A stretch of 57,716 nt of DNA from Nitrospirae bacterium MYbin6 (lineage in GTDB: Bacteria; Nitrospirota; Thermodesulfovibrionia; Thermodesulfovibrionales; Magnetobacteriaceae), in contig PEAC01000009.1 of assembly GCA_002753305.1 (NCBI GenBank), positions 1 through 57,716 of the forward strand. The letters run 5' to 3'. The translations under genes were made by a program, and so were the position numbers. The notes under the pieces were generated by a model, which had not been told where the DNA came from, did not search any database, and was given only the letters and a program-made list of their open reading frames with translations. This document shows, piece by piece, positions 15,327-24,400 of this stretch (position 1 is its first letter; every line of letters starts with the position of its first letter).

Positions 15327-16640
15327 TTATATGGCTCTTTCTCTTAAATATCTCAGAAACCTCTCTTTATGCATATACGCGGCGGCCGTATCCACCCCGA
15401 CAAGGCCGGACTTTATCAGGCGCGCGTTTACGAATGTCTTATTGGATAAATACAGATAGCACATACTCTCCTCTGGTATGAGTTTATCGTGTTTTATGAA
15501 TACGCGCTGCCCTTTTGTCATTGATTTTAACAGCTCAATGGCCTCCTCAGCCTTTGCCTCATCGGGTATTATGCCTAACAGGGTGATTAAAGCGCCGCTG
15601 CTTAGCGTTAATCTCACCGGGGACAGGACTTCTTTCACCTTGTAGTAAGTCTCCCGTTCATGCCTCTGGCCGTCTATGGTCGAGCCGAATCTCACGCGCT
15701 TGGGGTCAACTTTTAAATCGACCGCCAGAGGGTCTTTGAATATGTATGGCAGTTCGGCGATTTGCTCTTTAAAATCGATTGTACATGGTGGGGCATGCTC
15801 TATGATGTATTCAGATGCAGAGTACAGGTCCTGGCCGATTCTGAGTTTATCTTTAATAACAGGGACAAACTCTTCGTTGATTTCATATCCTATGGAGTTT
15901 CGATTTAAATTTTGCGCGGCCAAAGAGGTAGTGCCGCTCCCAAGGAACGGGTCAAGAACGCCCTCCCCCACAAATGTGAACATCTTTATAAGGCGCTCTG
16001 GCAGTTCCGGTGGATAGATGGCAATATGCTTATTTTTCTTTGTGCCTTGTTTTTCCCCGGGGAAGTTCCAGTGGCCGTTGAAATAGGTATTCCACTGCTC
16101 TTTGGGCAGGGCCGATTGCTCTTTTATCTCTTTTGAGACCTGCGGTGAGTCGCCATGTTTTTTAAATATAAGAATGAACTCATAGTCCAGCTTGACAATC
16201 CCGTTTCTCGGATATGGAAACGAACCCATTATCGTGGCACCGCCGCTGGTGTTGCAAGTGGTCACCTTTTGCCATATTATTGCGCCCATGTAGTCCATTG
16301 AGGCGCTTTCACAGAACTTTATAATCTCCGTCCTTATCGGTATCACCTTGTATCTGCCATAGTATGCCGTGCGCGCGAACTGGTCACCAACATTGACGCA
16401 CATGCGGCAGCCCTTATGCAAAACGCGCGCGCATTCGCTCCATACGAGATTCAGATTATTTATATAATCCTCGTATGTATCGTTGTACCCAACCTGGCAG
16501 TCAGAGCCATAGTCCTTCAACTGCCAATACGGGGGTGAGGTGGCAATGAGATGGACGCTTTCGTCTGGGACTGCGCTCATATCCCGGCTGTCGCCTATGA
16601 CTATCCTATGAGTTGTGCTGTCAGAACTCGTTACGGACAT
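15327..16640 (-). CDS. DNA methyltransferase (likely N4-cytosine) with C-terminal nuclease-like domain
   Basis: 437 residues. Residues 10-265 form a beta-class DNA methyltransferase: catalytic motif IV SPPYW (35-39) comes first and the SAM-binding motif I DPFLGSGTT (230-238) last. SPPYW favours N4-cytosine over N6-adenine. Residues about 335-432 resemble the staphylococcal-nuclease OB fold (TLLGIIPDE, CYLYLSNKTFVNARLIKSGL). The Arg expected before the LxGI strand is Thr and other catalytic residues are not evident, so this domain is probably a binding module. No restriction gene is adjacent. It heads the recA-recX-alaS operon, and its promoter suggests a leaderless mRNA. Confidence 0.8.
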   Translation of the reverse strand: MSVTSSDSTTHRIVIGDSRDMSAVPDESVHLIATSPPYWQLKDYGSDCQVGYNDTYEDYINNLNLVWSECARVLHKGCRMCVNVGDQFARTAYYGRYKVIPIRTEIIKFCESASMDYMGAIIWQKVTTCNTSGGATIMGSFPYPRNGIVKLDYEFILIFKKHGDSPQVSKEIKEQSALPKEQWNTYFNGHWNFPGEKQGTKKNKHIAIYPPELPERLIKMFTFVGEGVLDPFLGSGTTSLAAQNLNRNSIGYEINEEFVPVIKDKLRIGQDLYSASEYIIEHAPPCTIDFKEQIAELPYIFKDPLAVDLKVDPKRVRFGSTIDGQRHERETYYKVKEVLSPVRLTLSSGALITLLGIIPDEAKAEEAIELLKSMTKGQRVFIKHDKLIPEESMCYLYLSNKTFVNARLIKSGLVGVDTAAAYMHKERFLRYLRERAI

Positions 16641-16645
16641 TGGGT

Positions 16646-16675
16646 ATTATACACTTCATTGGCAAGTGCTTTCAA
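16646..16675 (-). promoter_or_regulatory. Promoter of the methyltransferase-recA operon, probably leaderless
   Basis: Minus strand: -35 TTGAAA (16670-16675), 18-nt spacer, perfect -10 TATAAT (16646-16651), then only 5 nt before the ATG at 16640. Transcription should begin at the start codon, and no Shine-Dalgarno sequence is present. Confidence 0.6.
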
Positions 16676-16690
16676 ATTATTTCAATACGT

Positions 16691-17746
16691 TCAGGATTTA
16701 TCGGATACACCGGCATCGTGAAACGTCGCCATCTCTCTGTAAATCTTCAGCGAGGCATCCAGGATGGTCATCGCTATGGCCGCCCCCGTGCCCTCACCGA
16801 GTCTCATATCCAGCTCCAGCATGGGGGTAAGCCCCATGTGCGCAAGCAGTGCCTTGTGGCCTATTTCATGTGAGCGGTGTGCCGCGAACATGTACTCCTT
16901 GACAGCATTATTAAGGCCATAGGCGATTACCGCCCCGGCCGTCGAGATAAATCCATCTATCACAACAGGAAGCCCCAACTCAGCCGCCCCCAAGCACAGG
17001 CCCGCTATTGCCCCTATCTCCGCCCCGCCAATCTTTGCAAGCACATCCAGCGGGTCGTTTTTATCGGGGGCGTTAATTGCGATTGAGCGCTCTATCACGT
17101 CGATTTTTTTTATTAGCTGCGCGTATTCTATCCCCGTCCCCCTTCCAGTAACCTCTTTAGCCGGAGTCCCGGTTATGACCGAGGCCATCGCGGATGACGG
17201 CGTGGTGTTGGCTATGCCCATCTCGCCGGTTGCGAACATCTTATATCCCTGCTTAGCATATTCGCGGGCAAGGTCTATCCCCGTGTTTATACATTTTATT
17301 GCCTCATCACGGGTCATAGCCGGCTCTTTAGCGATATTTTTTGTCCCATAGACCACCTTTTTGTTTATCAGGCCGGGGCAATCCTTAAAATCGTGATTCA
17401 CGCCGACATCAATTACCAGCACATCGGCCCCCGCGTGCCTGGCAAGGACATTAATCCCAGCCCCGCCGCGAAGGAAATTAAACACCATCTGCTGAGTAAC
17501 CTCTGGGGGAAACGCGGAGACGCCCTCCTCTGCAACCCCGTGGTCGCCGGCAAACACAAAGACCGCCTTTTTCGGGATCTCAGGCATCGCCTCTTCATAT
17601 ATGGCCACAAGGCGCGCGGCAAAGTGCTCAAGCTGGCCCAAGCTCCCCTGCGGCTTAGTTAATATGTCAAGTCTCTTTTGCGCCAGTTCAAAGTACTCCT
17701 TTTTTAACGGCCTTATCTGCTCACACGAATTCCTGATGTTTTCCAT
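16691..17746 (-). CDS. cobT: Nicotinate-nucleotide-dimethylbenzimidazole phosphoribosyltransferase
   Basis: 351 residues, normal length. It makes alpha-ribazole phosphate for the lower ligand of cobalamin. Family marks include KPQGSLGQLE near the N-terminus, FAGDHGVAEEGVSAFP, a Gly-rich LRGGAGINVLARHAG, GEMGIANTTPSSA and, toward the end, AHRSHEIGHKALL followed by the acidic MRLGEGTGAA. It is the last gene of the minus-strand cobalamin cluster, 26 bp after cobU. The TGA stop lies 16 bp from the -35 box of the methyltransferase promoter. Confidence 0.95.
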   Translation of the reverse strand: MENIRNSCEQIRPLKKEYFELAQKRLDILTKPQGSLGQLEHFAARLVAIYEEAMPEIPKKAVFVFAGDHGVAEEGVSAFPPEVTQQMVFNFLRGGAGINVLARHAGADVLVIDVGVNHDFKDCPGLINKKVVYGTKNIAKEPAMTRDEAIKCINTGIDLAREYAKQGYKMFATGEMGIANTTPSSAMASVITGTPAKEVTGRGTGIEYAQLIKKIDVIERSIAINAPDKNDPLDVLAKIGGAEIGAIAGLCLGAAELGLPVVIDGFISTAGAVIAYGLNNAVKEYMFAAHRSHEIGHKALLAHMGLTPMLELDMRLGEGTGAAIAMTILDASLKIYREMATFHDAGVSDKS

Positions 17747-17772
17747 TCTCTTGTATTAAGCCTCCACAGTAT

Positions 17773-18306
17773 TTATTTTAATTTAACCGGCAGTCCGCTG
17801 ACTACGAGATATACCTCATCTGCGAGGGCGGCAACCTGCTGATTCAGACTGCCTGCCGCGTCTCTGAAGACCCGCGCCAGCTTATTTTCCGGCACTATCG
17901 ACATGCCCACCTCGTTTGATACGAGATACAGGTACGTATCGCGGTGGGTCTTTAGCTTATTTAAATTCGACGTAAAGCCGTCGATTTCTTTCGTGGCAGC
18001 CTCAATCTCTGGAAATGGCTCTGCCGTGAAAATATTAGTCAGCCAGAGAGTCAGGCAATCCACTAAGATAACATCGTAAGAATCCCCAAGTCTGGCAATC
18101 GTCTCAGAAAGGCGCAGTGGTTCCTCAAATGTATCCCAGACATCGGGGCGCTGCCTTTTATGGGCGTCTATGCGGGTGCGCATCTCCTCGTCAAGGGGTT
18201 GGGCCGTTGCGATGAAGGCCTTTTTGCCATTGTGCACAGAGGTGAGTTTTAAGGCATGGCTGCTCTTGCCGCTTCTGGCGCCGCCCAATATGAATACTAT
18301 TTTCAC
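17773..18306 (-). CDS. cobU: Adenosylcobinamide kinase / adenosylcobinamide-phosphate guanylyltransferase
   Basis: 177 residues. The N-terminal P-loop GGARSGKSSHA is the hallmark of CobU/CobP. It continues with KAFIATAQPLDEEM, IDAHKRQRP (the His that accepts GMP lies in this segment), VILVDCLTLWLTN and LVSNEVGMSIVPEN. It phosphorylates cobinamide and then attaches GMP in nucleotide-loop assembly. It is separated by only 2 bp from cobJ upstream. Confidence 0.95.
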   Translation of the reverse strand: MKIVFILGGARSGKSSHALKLTSVHNGKKAFIATAQPLDEEMRTRIDAHKRQRPDVWDTFEEPLRLSETIARLGDSYDVILVDCLTLWLTNIFTAEPFPEIEAATKEIDGFTSNLNKLKTHRDTYLYLVSNEVGMSIVPENKLARVFRDAAGSLNQQVAALADEVYLVVSGLPVKLK

Positions 18307-18308
18307 GT

Positions 18309-19145
18309 TCAGTTTTGGCCTGAGCCAGTTGCCTTGCCAGGCTTGTCCAGCTTATAGCCTCGCGGGGTTATTATCCAGCCTCCGTGTGTATAGGACTGTG
18401 AATTGCCTATGATGATGGTCGTTTGCATGTCGATTTCGTGGTTGAGCATCTCTGAGACGGTCGTAATCGTTATGGTCTCGTCGGCCCGCGCGGCGCCTTT
18501 GACAATGCCTGCCGGGGTCTCACCTTTTTTGTGTTTCAGTAATATATCTCTTGCCTTATTAATGTGTGAAGGCCTGCCCTTGCTTTTAGGGTTATATATA
18601 ACGATGACGAAATCGGCGCTTGCCGCGGCATTGAGTCGCCGCTCGATTAAATCCCATGGGGTCAGCCTGTCTGAGAGGCTTATGGCGGCGAAATCGTGCA
18701 TAAGGGGGGCACCGAGGGCTGCCGCCGCGGCACATAGCGCAGGGACACCTGGAACTACCTCAATAATGGGCCGCGCCGCAGGGTCACTCCACGGGTAGAC
18801 CCCGGCATCCTGCCGCTCTTTTATTAACTCCAGCACCAGGCCGGCCATCGCGTAAACCCCGGGGTCCCCGCTGCTCACTACGCAGACCTTCTGCCCACGG
18901 GCGGCCTCGTCTATGGCCGCCGTACAGCGCTTTACCTCCTGCGTCATGCCAGTGCCGATTACCGTTTTTTTTGTTATCAGCTCACGTATCAAATCCAGAT
19001 AAGTCGAATAACCGACAATTACCGGGGAGGCCACAATTGCGGCTATCGCCTTTGCTGTCATATGCTCAAGCGCCCCTGGCCCTATGCCTACTATGTAGAG
19101 GGCGCCCCTGTTCTGCTGCTGCGAACTATTATTTTCTGTATCCAT
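18309..19145 (-). CDS. cobJ: Precorrin-3B C17-methyltransferase (CobJ/CbiH)
   Basis: 278 residues, a tetrapyrrole SAM methylase. Seen are YIVGIGPGALEHMT at the N-terminus, CVVSSGDPGVYAMA, EVVPGVPALCAAAAALGAPLMHDFAAISLSD and VIYNPKSKGR, the CobJ-type signatures that distinguish it from its paralogues. It methylates C17 with ring contraction in corrin synthesis. With cbiG in the same cluster the anaerobic (early cobalt) route is likely, in which the equivalent enzyme is called CbiH. It overlaps cobM by 17 bp. Confidence 0.92.
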   Translation of the reverse strand: MDTENNSSQQQNRGALYIVGIGPGALEHMTAKAIAAIVASPVIVGYSTYLDLIRELITKKTVIGTGMTQEVKRCTAAIDEAARGQKVCVVSSGDPGVYAMAGLVLELIKERQDAGVYPWSDPAARPIIEVVPGVPALCAAAAALGAPLMHDFAAISLSDRLTPWDLIERRLNAAASADFVIVIYNPKSKGRPSHINKARDILLKHKKGETPAGIVKGAARADETITITTVSEMLNHEIDMQTTIIIGNSQSYTHGGWIITPRGYKLDKPGKATGSGQN

Positions 19146-19923
19146 GCTTAAAGTCCTTGTCGTATAGTTTTGATTGCCTGCCCGTTGAGCATTCCGATGA
19201 CCTGAGGGCCTCGCCCACCAGGATTAGTGCCGTTTTCTTAATATCGGCGGCAGTAACCTTTTCGGATATATCCGTAAGAGTCCCTCTGATAATCCTCTCC
19301 TGCGGCCAGGAGACCCTCTCTATCACCGCCACCGGTGTATCCAGTGGATAGCCTCCGGCGGTGAGTTTCTCTACTACCTTGTCTATCATGGAGATGCTTA
19401 AAAATATCACCATAAGGGCGCCATGTCTTGAGAGCGCACTAAGGTCTTCGGCCATGGGGACGGGTGTGTTGCCCTCTAAACGGGTGAAAATCACCGTCTG
19501 TGTGACCTCCGGTATGGTCAGCTCCATTTTAAGGGCGGCAGCGGCGGCAGCGGCCGAGGAGACCCCGGCAACTACCTCATACTCTATGGCCGTCTCCCGC
19601 AGCTTTTCGATTTGCTCAGATATGGCGCTATAAAACGAGGTATCCCCCGTGTGGAGCCTTACCACTGTTTTACCCTCTGAGGCGGCCTGAGCCATTAAGT
19701 CCACCATCTCTTGCAGGGCCATGCCGGAGGAGTCAAACGCCTCTGCCTTTAAGCCCGTAACCAGTGCGGGATTCACAAGGCTCCCCGCATATATTACCAT
19801 GTCGGCGGCATCGAGTAATCTTCTGCCCTTTATCGTTATAAGCTCAGGGTCTCCGGGGCCCGCCCCGACGAAATATACCTTGCCCGCGCTCATCGCTCGA
19901 CCACAATCAGGTGAATTCCACAA
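19129..19923 (-). CDS. cobM: Precorrin-4 C11-methyltransferase (CobM/CbiF)
   Basis: 264 residues, a tetrapyrrole SAM methylase. The start KVYFVGAGPGDPELITIKG is typical of the group. YAGSLVNPALV, RLHTGDTSFYSAISEQ, EVVAGVSSAAAAAAAL and LTIPEVTQTVIFTRLEG mark the C11 (CobM/CbiF) member. It overlaps the upstream cbiG-cobK fusion by 34 bp and the downstream cobJ by 17 bp, so the cluster is read as one unit. Confidence 0.93.
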   Translation of the reverse strand: MWNSPDCGRAMSAGKVYFVGAGPGDPELITIKGRRLLDAADMVIYAGSLVNPALVTGLKAEAFDSSGMALQEMVDLMAQAASEGKTVVRLHTGDTSFYSAISEQIEKLRETAIEYEVVAGVSSAAAAAAALKMELTIPEVTQTVIFTRLEGNTPVPMAEDLSALSRHGALMVIFLSISMIDKVVEKLTAGGYPLDTPVAVIERVSWPQERIIRGTLTDISEKVTAADIKKTALILVGEALRSSECSTGRQSKLYDKDFKHGYRK

Positions 19924-21446
19924 TCGACGGCGGCGTTTACTTTTTCGTGGAACCCGCCCTCCTTGCCGGTTTTCTTTGTGGCGAGGCAGTCAATTGAGTA
20001 CTGCCTTATGGTTGCCGCATTGAGTTCGGTTGAAAACGGCCCCTGCATGGCTATGATATTGCCCGGCTTAACGCCTGCCTCGAGGACGCTCTTTATCGAG
20101 CGCTCAAAGGGAAGCACCCTGACGAAGACCTCAACGCCGTGCTGTTCAGAGAGTGGTTTTACGAAGCCAAGCTCCTTGGATCCCGTGGTAAACAGTGGGC
20201 GCTTCACCTTCAGGGCGTAGATTTTGTCTATAACCTGCGAAATCGAAGAAACGTAGCAGAGTTTTTCGTAGTTAAATTCGTTGTCAAATTCCGTATCGCG
20301 CACCTTTGACTCATAGACGATCTTCATTTCACTTGAGACCGACTTCGCAAGCGGCGTAATAAGCTCCGCATATGGATGGGTGCAGTCGATGATCTTTGTA
20401 ATGGAGTGCTTTTTGATGAATTTTTTAAGGGAATCGGCCGTGAAATTCTCTAAAGCCGCCCTGCTGCCGAACTTTTCTTTAAACAGATTAAAGCCATAGC
20501 CGGTAACGGTAGAGACAAGGAAATCCTCCCCGCTCTTTAACAACTCATATCCCATATTAACGCCCTCGGTCGTGCCGCCAAGTATGAGGATTCGGCCACG
20601 GCCTGTGTCCGTTTGGATATCGTCCTCCATCTCCGGCAGGCCGGGGTAAAGCGTCTCCCTTGCAATGGCCACGGTGACGCCGTCAAAGATGGTCTTTGGG
20701 AGAACCAGCCTTGCGCTCTTACCTGAGAGCACTGCAGATGGTTCAGATACCCCATATACACCAATGGCCTTAAAGGCAATGTCTGATTTTACGGCAGCCG
20801 TGTTTTGTTCATAGTACCAGTCTATCATCCATTTTGGAATAAACCTTATGTACAGGCGCAGCGCGGCAGCGGCATCTATAATTCCCTTTTCGTCTTTTTT
20901 CACCCATGCCGAGGCGATGGAGCGCAGATTTGCAACTGTTATGCCGGCTTTTTTGCAACCTTCGGTAATTGCGGCAATGACGGCGTCTTTTTTTACGCCC
21001 TTAACGCAACCGACCCCGCACGTATATATCCTGAGGGCTTCGGTAGCCGTAGTAACGGCCGGCTCGGCCCCTGTTATAGAGCTTACAAGGTATGCCAGGG
21101 CGTTTGCCCCGCCCTCGTGCCCGGAGAGCGTGCTGACGGCGAATCTTCCGGCCTCGTCGAGAGTAACAACGCCCGGGTCCTCAAGTTTATTCCTGAGCAA
21201 TGGTGCTATCACGCGGTTCACTATTCCCAGGGACATGATAAAGACAAGCCCCCCGTATTTGTTAAATACCTCCGCGGTATGGGCCGATATGGAATCAAAG
21301 GTATATACCTTCTGCAATCCCTTAGTGTCTGTTAAGACACTGGACTTTATGTGTAAGTCCGCAGAGGTCTCAGCGGCTATCTTCTTAGCCAGTTCAACCC
21401 CTTGGGGTGTTATGCAAAATACGGCGATATCCATTGTCTTTGTCAT
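19890..21446 (-). CDS. CbiG / precorrin-6A reductase (CobK/CbiJ) fusion
   Basis: 518 residues with two enzymes in one chain. Residues 1-265 are CbiG: IAVFCITPQGVELAKKI, FIMSLGIVNRVIAPLL, DEAGRFAVSTLSGHEGGANALA, and the C-terminal part with CGVGCVKGVKKD. CbiG opens the delta-lactone in the anaerobic route. Residues about 280-518 are CobK/CbiJ: RILILGGTTEG at its start, IIDCTHPYAE, FTTGSKEL and a C-terminal ATKKTGKEGGFHEKV. This part reduces precorrin-6A. The first cobalamin gene, it starts 36 bp after the RND pump gene on the same strand with no visible terminator or cobalamin riboswitch in that gap. Confidence 0.9.
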   Translation of the reverse strand: MTKTMDIAVFCITPQGVELAKKIAAETSADLHIKSSVLTDTKGLQKVYTFDSISAHTAEVFNKYGGLVFIMSLGIVNRVIAPLLRNKLEDPGVVTLDEAGRFAVSTLSGHEGGANALAYLVSSITGAEPAVTTATEALRIYTCGVGCVKGVKKDAVIAAITEGCKKAGITVANLRSIASAWVKKDEKGIIDAAAALRLYIRFIPKWMIDWYYEQNTAAVKSDIAFKAIGVYGVSEPSAVLSGKSARLVLPKTIFDGVTVAIARETLYPGLPEMEDDIQTDTGRGRILILGGTTEGVNMGYELLKSGEDFLVSTVTGYGFNLFKEKFGSRAALENFTADSLKKFIKKHSITKIIDCTHPYAELITPLAKSVSSEMKIVYESKVRDTEFDNEFNYEKLCYVSSISQVIDKIYALKVKRPLFTTGSKELGFVKPLSEQHGVEVFVRVLPFERSIKSVLEAGVKPGNIIAMQGPFSTELNAATIRQYSIDCLATKKTGKEGGFHEKVNAAVDCGIHLIVVER

Positions 21447-21482
21447 TCCCAGTCAGTCCCAAACAACGTACTAATCGAAAGG

Positions 21483-24400
21483 TTATACCTTCTCCCATTT
21501 CACAATTTTCAGATCCAATACAAAAATCGAATAAAGCACCGGTACAAGTATCAAAGTTACCACAGTGGCAAACGAAAGGCCGCCAATCTGCACATAACAC
21601 ATCGCCTCCCAGAGCGGACCTCCGTGCATCGCTAACGGCACAAGCCCAAGCACCGTTGCGCCTACGGTTATCAGTATCGGCCTCAGACGCAAAATCCCCG
21701 CATCCATAAGGGCATCTCTCAGCGGCTCACCCTCAGCATGCTTTTCCTCTATAAAATCAAACAGCACAATTATGTGGCTCACTATTACGCCTATCAGACT
21801 GATAACGCCCAAAAACGCCATAAACCCAAACGGCTGGTCCATAATCACCAACGAAATAAGCGCTGCCGCCACCCCGTAAGGTATCGCCGCAAACACGACC
21901 AGTGGCTTCAGTGCATTTTTAAACTGCATCACCAGGGCTATGAATATCATCAGAACTGAGACGATAAGCACGATGGCAAGGTCGGCAAATCCCTTGGACT
22001 GCTCCTCTTCTTCGCCGCCAATCTCCAATAGATAACCGGGCGGGAGATTCCTCCTTATCTCATCTATTTTCGATTGGGCCATAGCCAATAACTCCGAAGG
22101 AAGCACCCCGGGGATAGGATAGCACGATACAATAATCGTCCTGAACTGGTTGCGGCGATAAATCTCCTCAGTCTCAAGGCCATAGCCAAGCCTTGAGACC
22201 TGGCTAAGCGGTACCTTTATCTTCCCGTCAGATGAGATCACATAGAGGTTTTGAATGTCCGACAATTGAGCGCGCTCATCCATTCTCAGGCGCGCGGTGA
22301 TTGGAATTTGCTTATGGCCTTCCCTGAAACTGGAAATCTGATAGCCATTTATGCCCATCAAGGCGGAGTCGGCCACGTCACGGTTAGTAACACCGGCAAG
22401 ATTGGCCCTGTCGGGGTCAACGTTGAGCCTTACAGAGAAGATGTTCTCGCCCACGTTGTCTCTGATTCTCTCGGCCTCGTCGATGGAGTTAAAGACTGCC
22501 TTTATCTGCCCGGCAATCTTTCTCAACATGGGGATGTCGTCGCCAAGTATGCGAACGGCAACCGGGGCGCCAATGTTAACACCTGTCTCCAGTTGCCTTA
22601 CGTCTATCATAGCACCAAAAATGTTATCAGTCAGCGCCTTCTGAATGCCGTACACAATGTGGCCTGTGTCGTGCTTATCATTAACCTTAATAATAATCTG
22701 AGCATAGTTTTGCTGCTGGGTCTCCGGTGATACGGTAAACCAGAAACGCGGCCCTCCGCCACCGGCAAATGTCGTCAGAGAATCAAGTATCTGCCGAGGT
22801 TTTCCGTTTTTATCCGGATGTGCCTTGCCATACTTCTCGGCCGTTTCCCGTATTATATTCTCGGCCTGAGAGGCAATCTCGCTCGTCTTGCTAAGAGGAG
22901 CATCCACAGGCAGCCAGATATCTACATATGAAAGATATGAGAGGTCTTTTGGGAAAAAACTCGTCTTCAACCCCTTTATAGAGTAGCCGCATATTAATAA
23001 AAAAATCACTGAGACGGCAAAGACCTTCTTCCTGTTATCTATGGCCCAGCCGCACAGGGCATAATATCTTTTCGCGAAGCCCCCTTCTGTTATTGGTTTT
23101 TTTTCTTTTTTTGGCTTCAAAAGATAATAACTCAACATCGGTATAAACGTCATGGAAACAAGCCGCGAGGCCACCAAAGAACACGCAATGACTACTGGCA
23201 GTGAATAGATAAAAAGACCCGTATCACCGGGCAGTATCAGAAAAGGCAAATAGGCCACTATATTAGTAACAGTCGCGTACATGATGGCGGTGGCAAGTTT
23301 AGTTGGCCCAAGCCATGCGGCAATAAGAGGCGGATGCCCGGCATTCAGTTCATTAGTGACCGCATCCCCCGCAACAACGGGGTCATCGACCAACAGCCCA
23401 AGGGCAATTATCAACGAGGCAATTGATACCTGCTGTATGTCGATACCCAGAAAGTACATCATCCCGAATGTCATAAACAGGGTAATCGGTATGGACAGGG
23501 CCATTAAAAATGCTGAGCGCCAGTCCCAAAACCCTATGAGGGCCACGACTATAACAAGCGCGATTGCCTCGTAGAGACTCTTCATAAAGAGGTCAATGTT
23601 CTCGGTTACCTGTTGAGGCTGGTCAGATATGCGTGATATTACAAGGTCGTTAGGGAGGAGTTTTCTCAGCACGTCAAGTCTTTCTTCGACGGTCTCGCCG
23701 AATTTGCCAATCTTCTCCCCCTTGCGCATCTGAACGGAGACGGTTATGGCCCGTGTATTAATCCACTTGCCATCTGGACCGTATCTTCCGTATGTGTTTA
23801 GAAAAGTTGGCGGCGATTCATACTCCCTCGATACCTCCACAAGGTCGCGCAGGTATACGGGTACCCCTTTCTTTGTGCTGTGAATTATGACGTTTCCGAT
23901 GTCATTTGCATCTTTAAACTCACTTGAGGGGTTTATATTTGCCAGTTTTCCCGACACCTCCAGGCGTCCGCCGGAGACGGTTACATTTCTGGCCTCTATC
24001 ATATCCTTTATCGTTGAGAGCTGTAGGCCGTAAGAGGCCAGCCTAAGCTGGGAATAATATAAATATATGTTTTCACCAAGCACGCCGGTGCGGCTGACCT
24101 TTGCTACTTCTGGGACGGTCTGCAGGTGTTTTTGCATCGTATCGGTAAAGTCGTCAAGCTCACGGTAGCTGTACTTGCTGCCTGAGACCTGTGCCATTTT
24201 GGCCTCCACCTCAGAAGGGTCTCTAACCACCACGGGCATCCATATGTCGGGGTGCAGCTCCTGTGCCTGCATGTGTTTATCGGCAAACCTGCTCAGGAGA
24301 CCTATGATTTCTTCATCCTTGAGAGTTGTCTCCATATCAAGGCCAGTGAAACCCGCCCCGCTTATCGGCGTGTGTTGTCCGGTTACACCGTTCTCTTTCA

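Noticed and set aside
20848..21474. Plus-strand ORF (208 codons) opposite cbiG
   Set aside because: Shadow of the cbiG reading frame; no start signal.
21447..21482. Possible cobalamin riboswitch before cbiG
   Set aside because: The gap is only 36 bp, too short for the riboswitch, and no B12-box is visible.
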